Assembly: GCA_904502175.1 (NCBI GenBank)
Contig: CAJGDU010000075.1
Location: forward strand, 1 to 6,218
DNA length: 6,218 nucleotides
Direction: 5' to 3'
From: Clostridiaceae bacterium
GTDB lineage: Bacteria > Bacillota > Clostridia > Oscillospirales > Acutalibacteraceae
Part shown: positions 5,646 through 6,218 of the stretch, piece by piece
Layout: each line of letters opens with the position of its first letter
How positions within the stretch are numbered: the stretch's first letter is position 1
Made by a program: the position numbers and the translations under genes
The notes under the pieces: generated by a model
The model's database searches: none
What the model was told of the DNA's origin: nothing
What the model saw: only the letters and a program-made list of their open reading frames with translations

Positions 5646-6218
5646 AAAGAAAACGACCTGTCTTCGTGACAGGTCGTTGTTTTTGTCTGTGGCGGAGGAC
5701 GTGCGGTCTAAGTCCACCGCTCCCGGGATGCCCGGGACGCGCCCGGTCTGAGAGTACTGCCAGTAGTCCCATGCCCCGCGGTATTTCGGCGCGGACGCCG
5801 TCGTGTACTCGGCCAGCCAGATGCGGATGCCGGCGGACTCCAGAGCGGCAGCATCCAGGCGGTCGTTCAGGTACCAGCGGTTGGCGTAGACACCGGGCTC
5901 ATAGCCCTTCTCCCGAATGACTTCCGCGAAAGCCAGGGCAATGGCCGTCCGCTGTTCTTTCGAGAGTTTGTCCGCTCTCCCCTTGCCCTTGGTCCCGGTG
6001 TCCTCGATGTCGAGGAAGACGGGCAGTTTCAGCGCGGCGCCGTTCACCTGTTTGATGACGAACTCCGCCTCTTCCCGGGCCTCTTCCACATTGATGGCCT
6101 GGGAGTAGAAGTACACGCCCCGGTCCACGTGGTGGAACCAGGCATGGCGCATGTTGCGCTTGAAGCGCGCGTCCTCCCGGAGGACGCCGGAGTTGTAGGC
6201 CCGGGACCCCGCGCGGAT
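5499..6218 (-). CDS. GH25 lysozyme (N-terminus cut by window edge; no stop before its terminator)
   Basis: Glycoside hydrolase family 25 muramidase that cleaves the MurNAc-GlcNAc bond of peptidoglycan; such enzymes are usually secreted, but any signal peptide lies outside the window. The frame is open from the edge: IRAGSRAYNSGVLREDARF, then DRGVYFYSQAI, PVFLDIED with the catalytic Asp/Glu of the DxE motif (codons 6009-6011 and 6003-6005), GYEPGVYAN, IRIWLAEY and WDYWQYSQTGRVPGIPG. The domain ends at AVDLDR near base 5704; the family's first Asp lies upstream of the window. Family members normally stop soon after this point. Here the frame has no stop codon, reads through the terminator hairpin at 5652-5678 and continues about 150 bases antisense to the regulator gene before TAG at 5499-5501. 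The last ~65 residues therefore look non-native: a lost stop codon, a sequencing error, or a genuine non-stop arrangement. Confidence 0.82.
   Translation of the reverse strand: MRAGSRAYNSGVLREDARFKRNMRHAWFHHVDRGVYFYSQAINVEEAREEAEFVIKQVNGAALKLPVFLDIEDTGTKGKGRADKLSKEQRTAIALAFAEVIREKGYEPGVYANRWYLNDRLDAAALESAGIRIWLAEYTTASAPKYRGAWDYWQYSQTGRVPGIPGAVDLDRTSSATDKNNDLSRRQVVFFLLLPAPEVAFELFRDRHVEGVRRFLRRHLILPADPVFIHVTAAAGKNP
5652..5685. terminator. Bidirectional intrinsic terminator between the regulator and the lysozyme gene
   Basis: Perfect 11-bp arms at 5652-5662 and 5668-5678 enclose the loop TTCGT. On the plus strand the hairpin is followed by GTTTTTG, ending the regulator transcript. On the minus strand it is followed by TTCTTTTT, so it should also end transcription of the lysozyme gene. 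It falls inside the open lysozyme reading frame. Confidence 0.9.

Noticed and set aside
5499..5700. Treating the last ~65 residues of the lysozyme frame as a real C-terminal domain
   Set aside because: This part is the antisense of the terminator and of the regulator's 3' end, and no known cell-wall-binding repeat is visible in it.

Overview
The window looks like a piece of a moderately GC-rich Firmicutes (Clostridia-type) chromosome. The reasons are strong AGGAGG-type ribosome binding sites, AT-rich intergenic gaps with sigma-A-like promoters, compact hairpin/T-tract terminators, and a gene set typical of anaerobic gut or rumen Clostridia (GH13 oligosaccharide hydrolase, iron-sulfur flavoenzyme, HypA, GH25 lysozyme). 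The genus cannot be fixed from the sequence alone. Coding sequence is strongly GC-biased at third positions and nearly avoids the codons TTA, CTA and TCA, which produces very long spurious antisense reading frames.

Layout. Bases 1-1370 (+) hold the C-terminal ~455 residues of a GH13 alpha-glucosidase of the oligo-1,6-glucosidase type, cut by the window edge. It is followed closely by a promoter and rpsT (ribosomal protein S20, 1441-1701, +), then by a bidirectional terminator (1728-1762). Facing rpsT is a two-gene minus-strand unit: a 917-residue iron-sulfur/FAD pyridine-nucleotide oxidoreductase (4917 to 2164), then hypA (2148 to 1777), 15 bases downstream with its own Shine-Dalgarno. A divergent TetR-family regulator (5100-5645, +) shares an AT-rich intergenic region of about 180 bp with the oxidoreductase. 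That region contains a sigma-A-like promoter for the regulator, a TATAAT box for the oxidoreductase, and a near-perfect 16-bp palindrome placed where the oxidoreductase transcript should begin. A second bidirectional terminator (5652-5685) separates the regulator from a convergent, edge-truncated GH25 lysozyme gene on the minus strand.

How the genes fit together. The coherent unit is regulator / intergenic operator / multi-cluster flavoenzyme / HypA-like metallochaperone. The simplest reading is a TetR-controlled redox operon in which a large electron-bifurcating or electron-transfer-type flavoprotein is made together with a Ni/Zn metallochaperone, although no hydrogenase or hypB is in view. 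The GH13 and GH25 enzymes and rpsT are unrelated neighbours. The oddest detail is that the lysozyme frame has no stop codon before its own terminator and runs on, antisense, into the regulator gene. I see no mobile element, CRISPR array, tRNA or rRNA.
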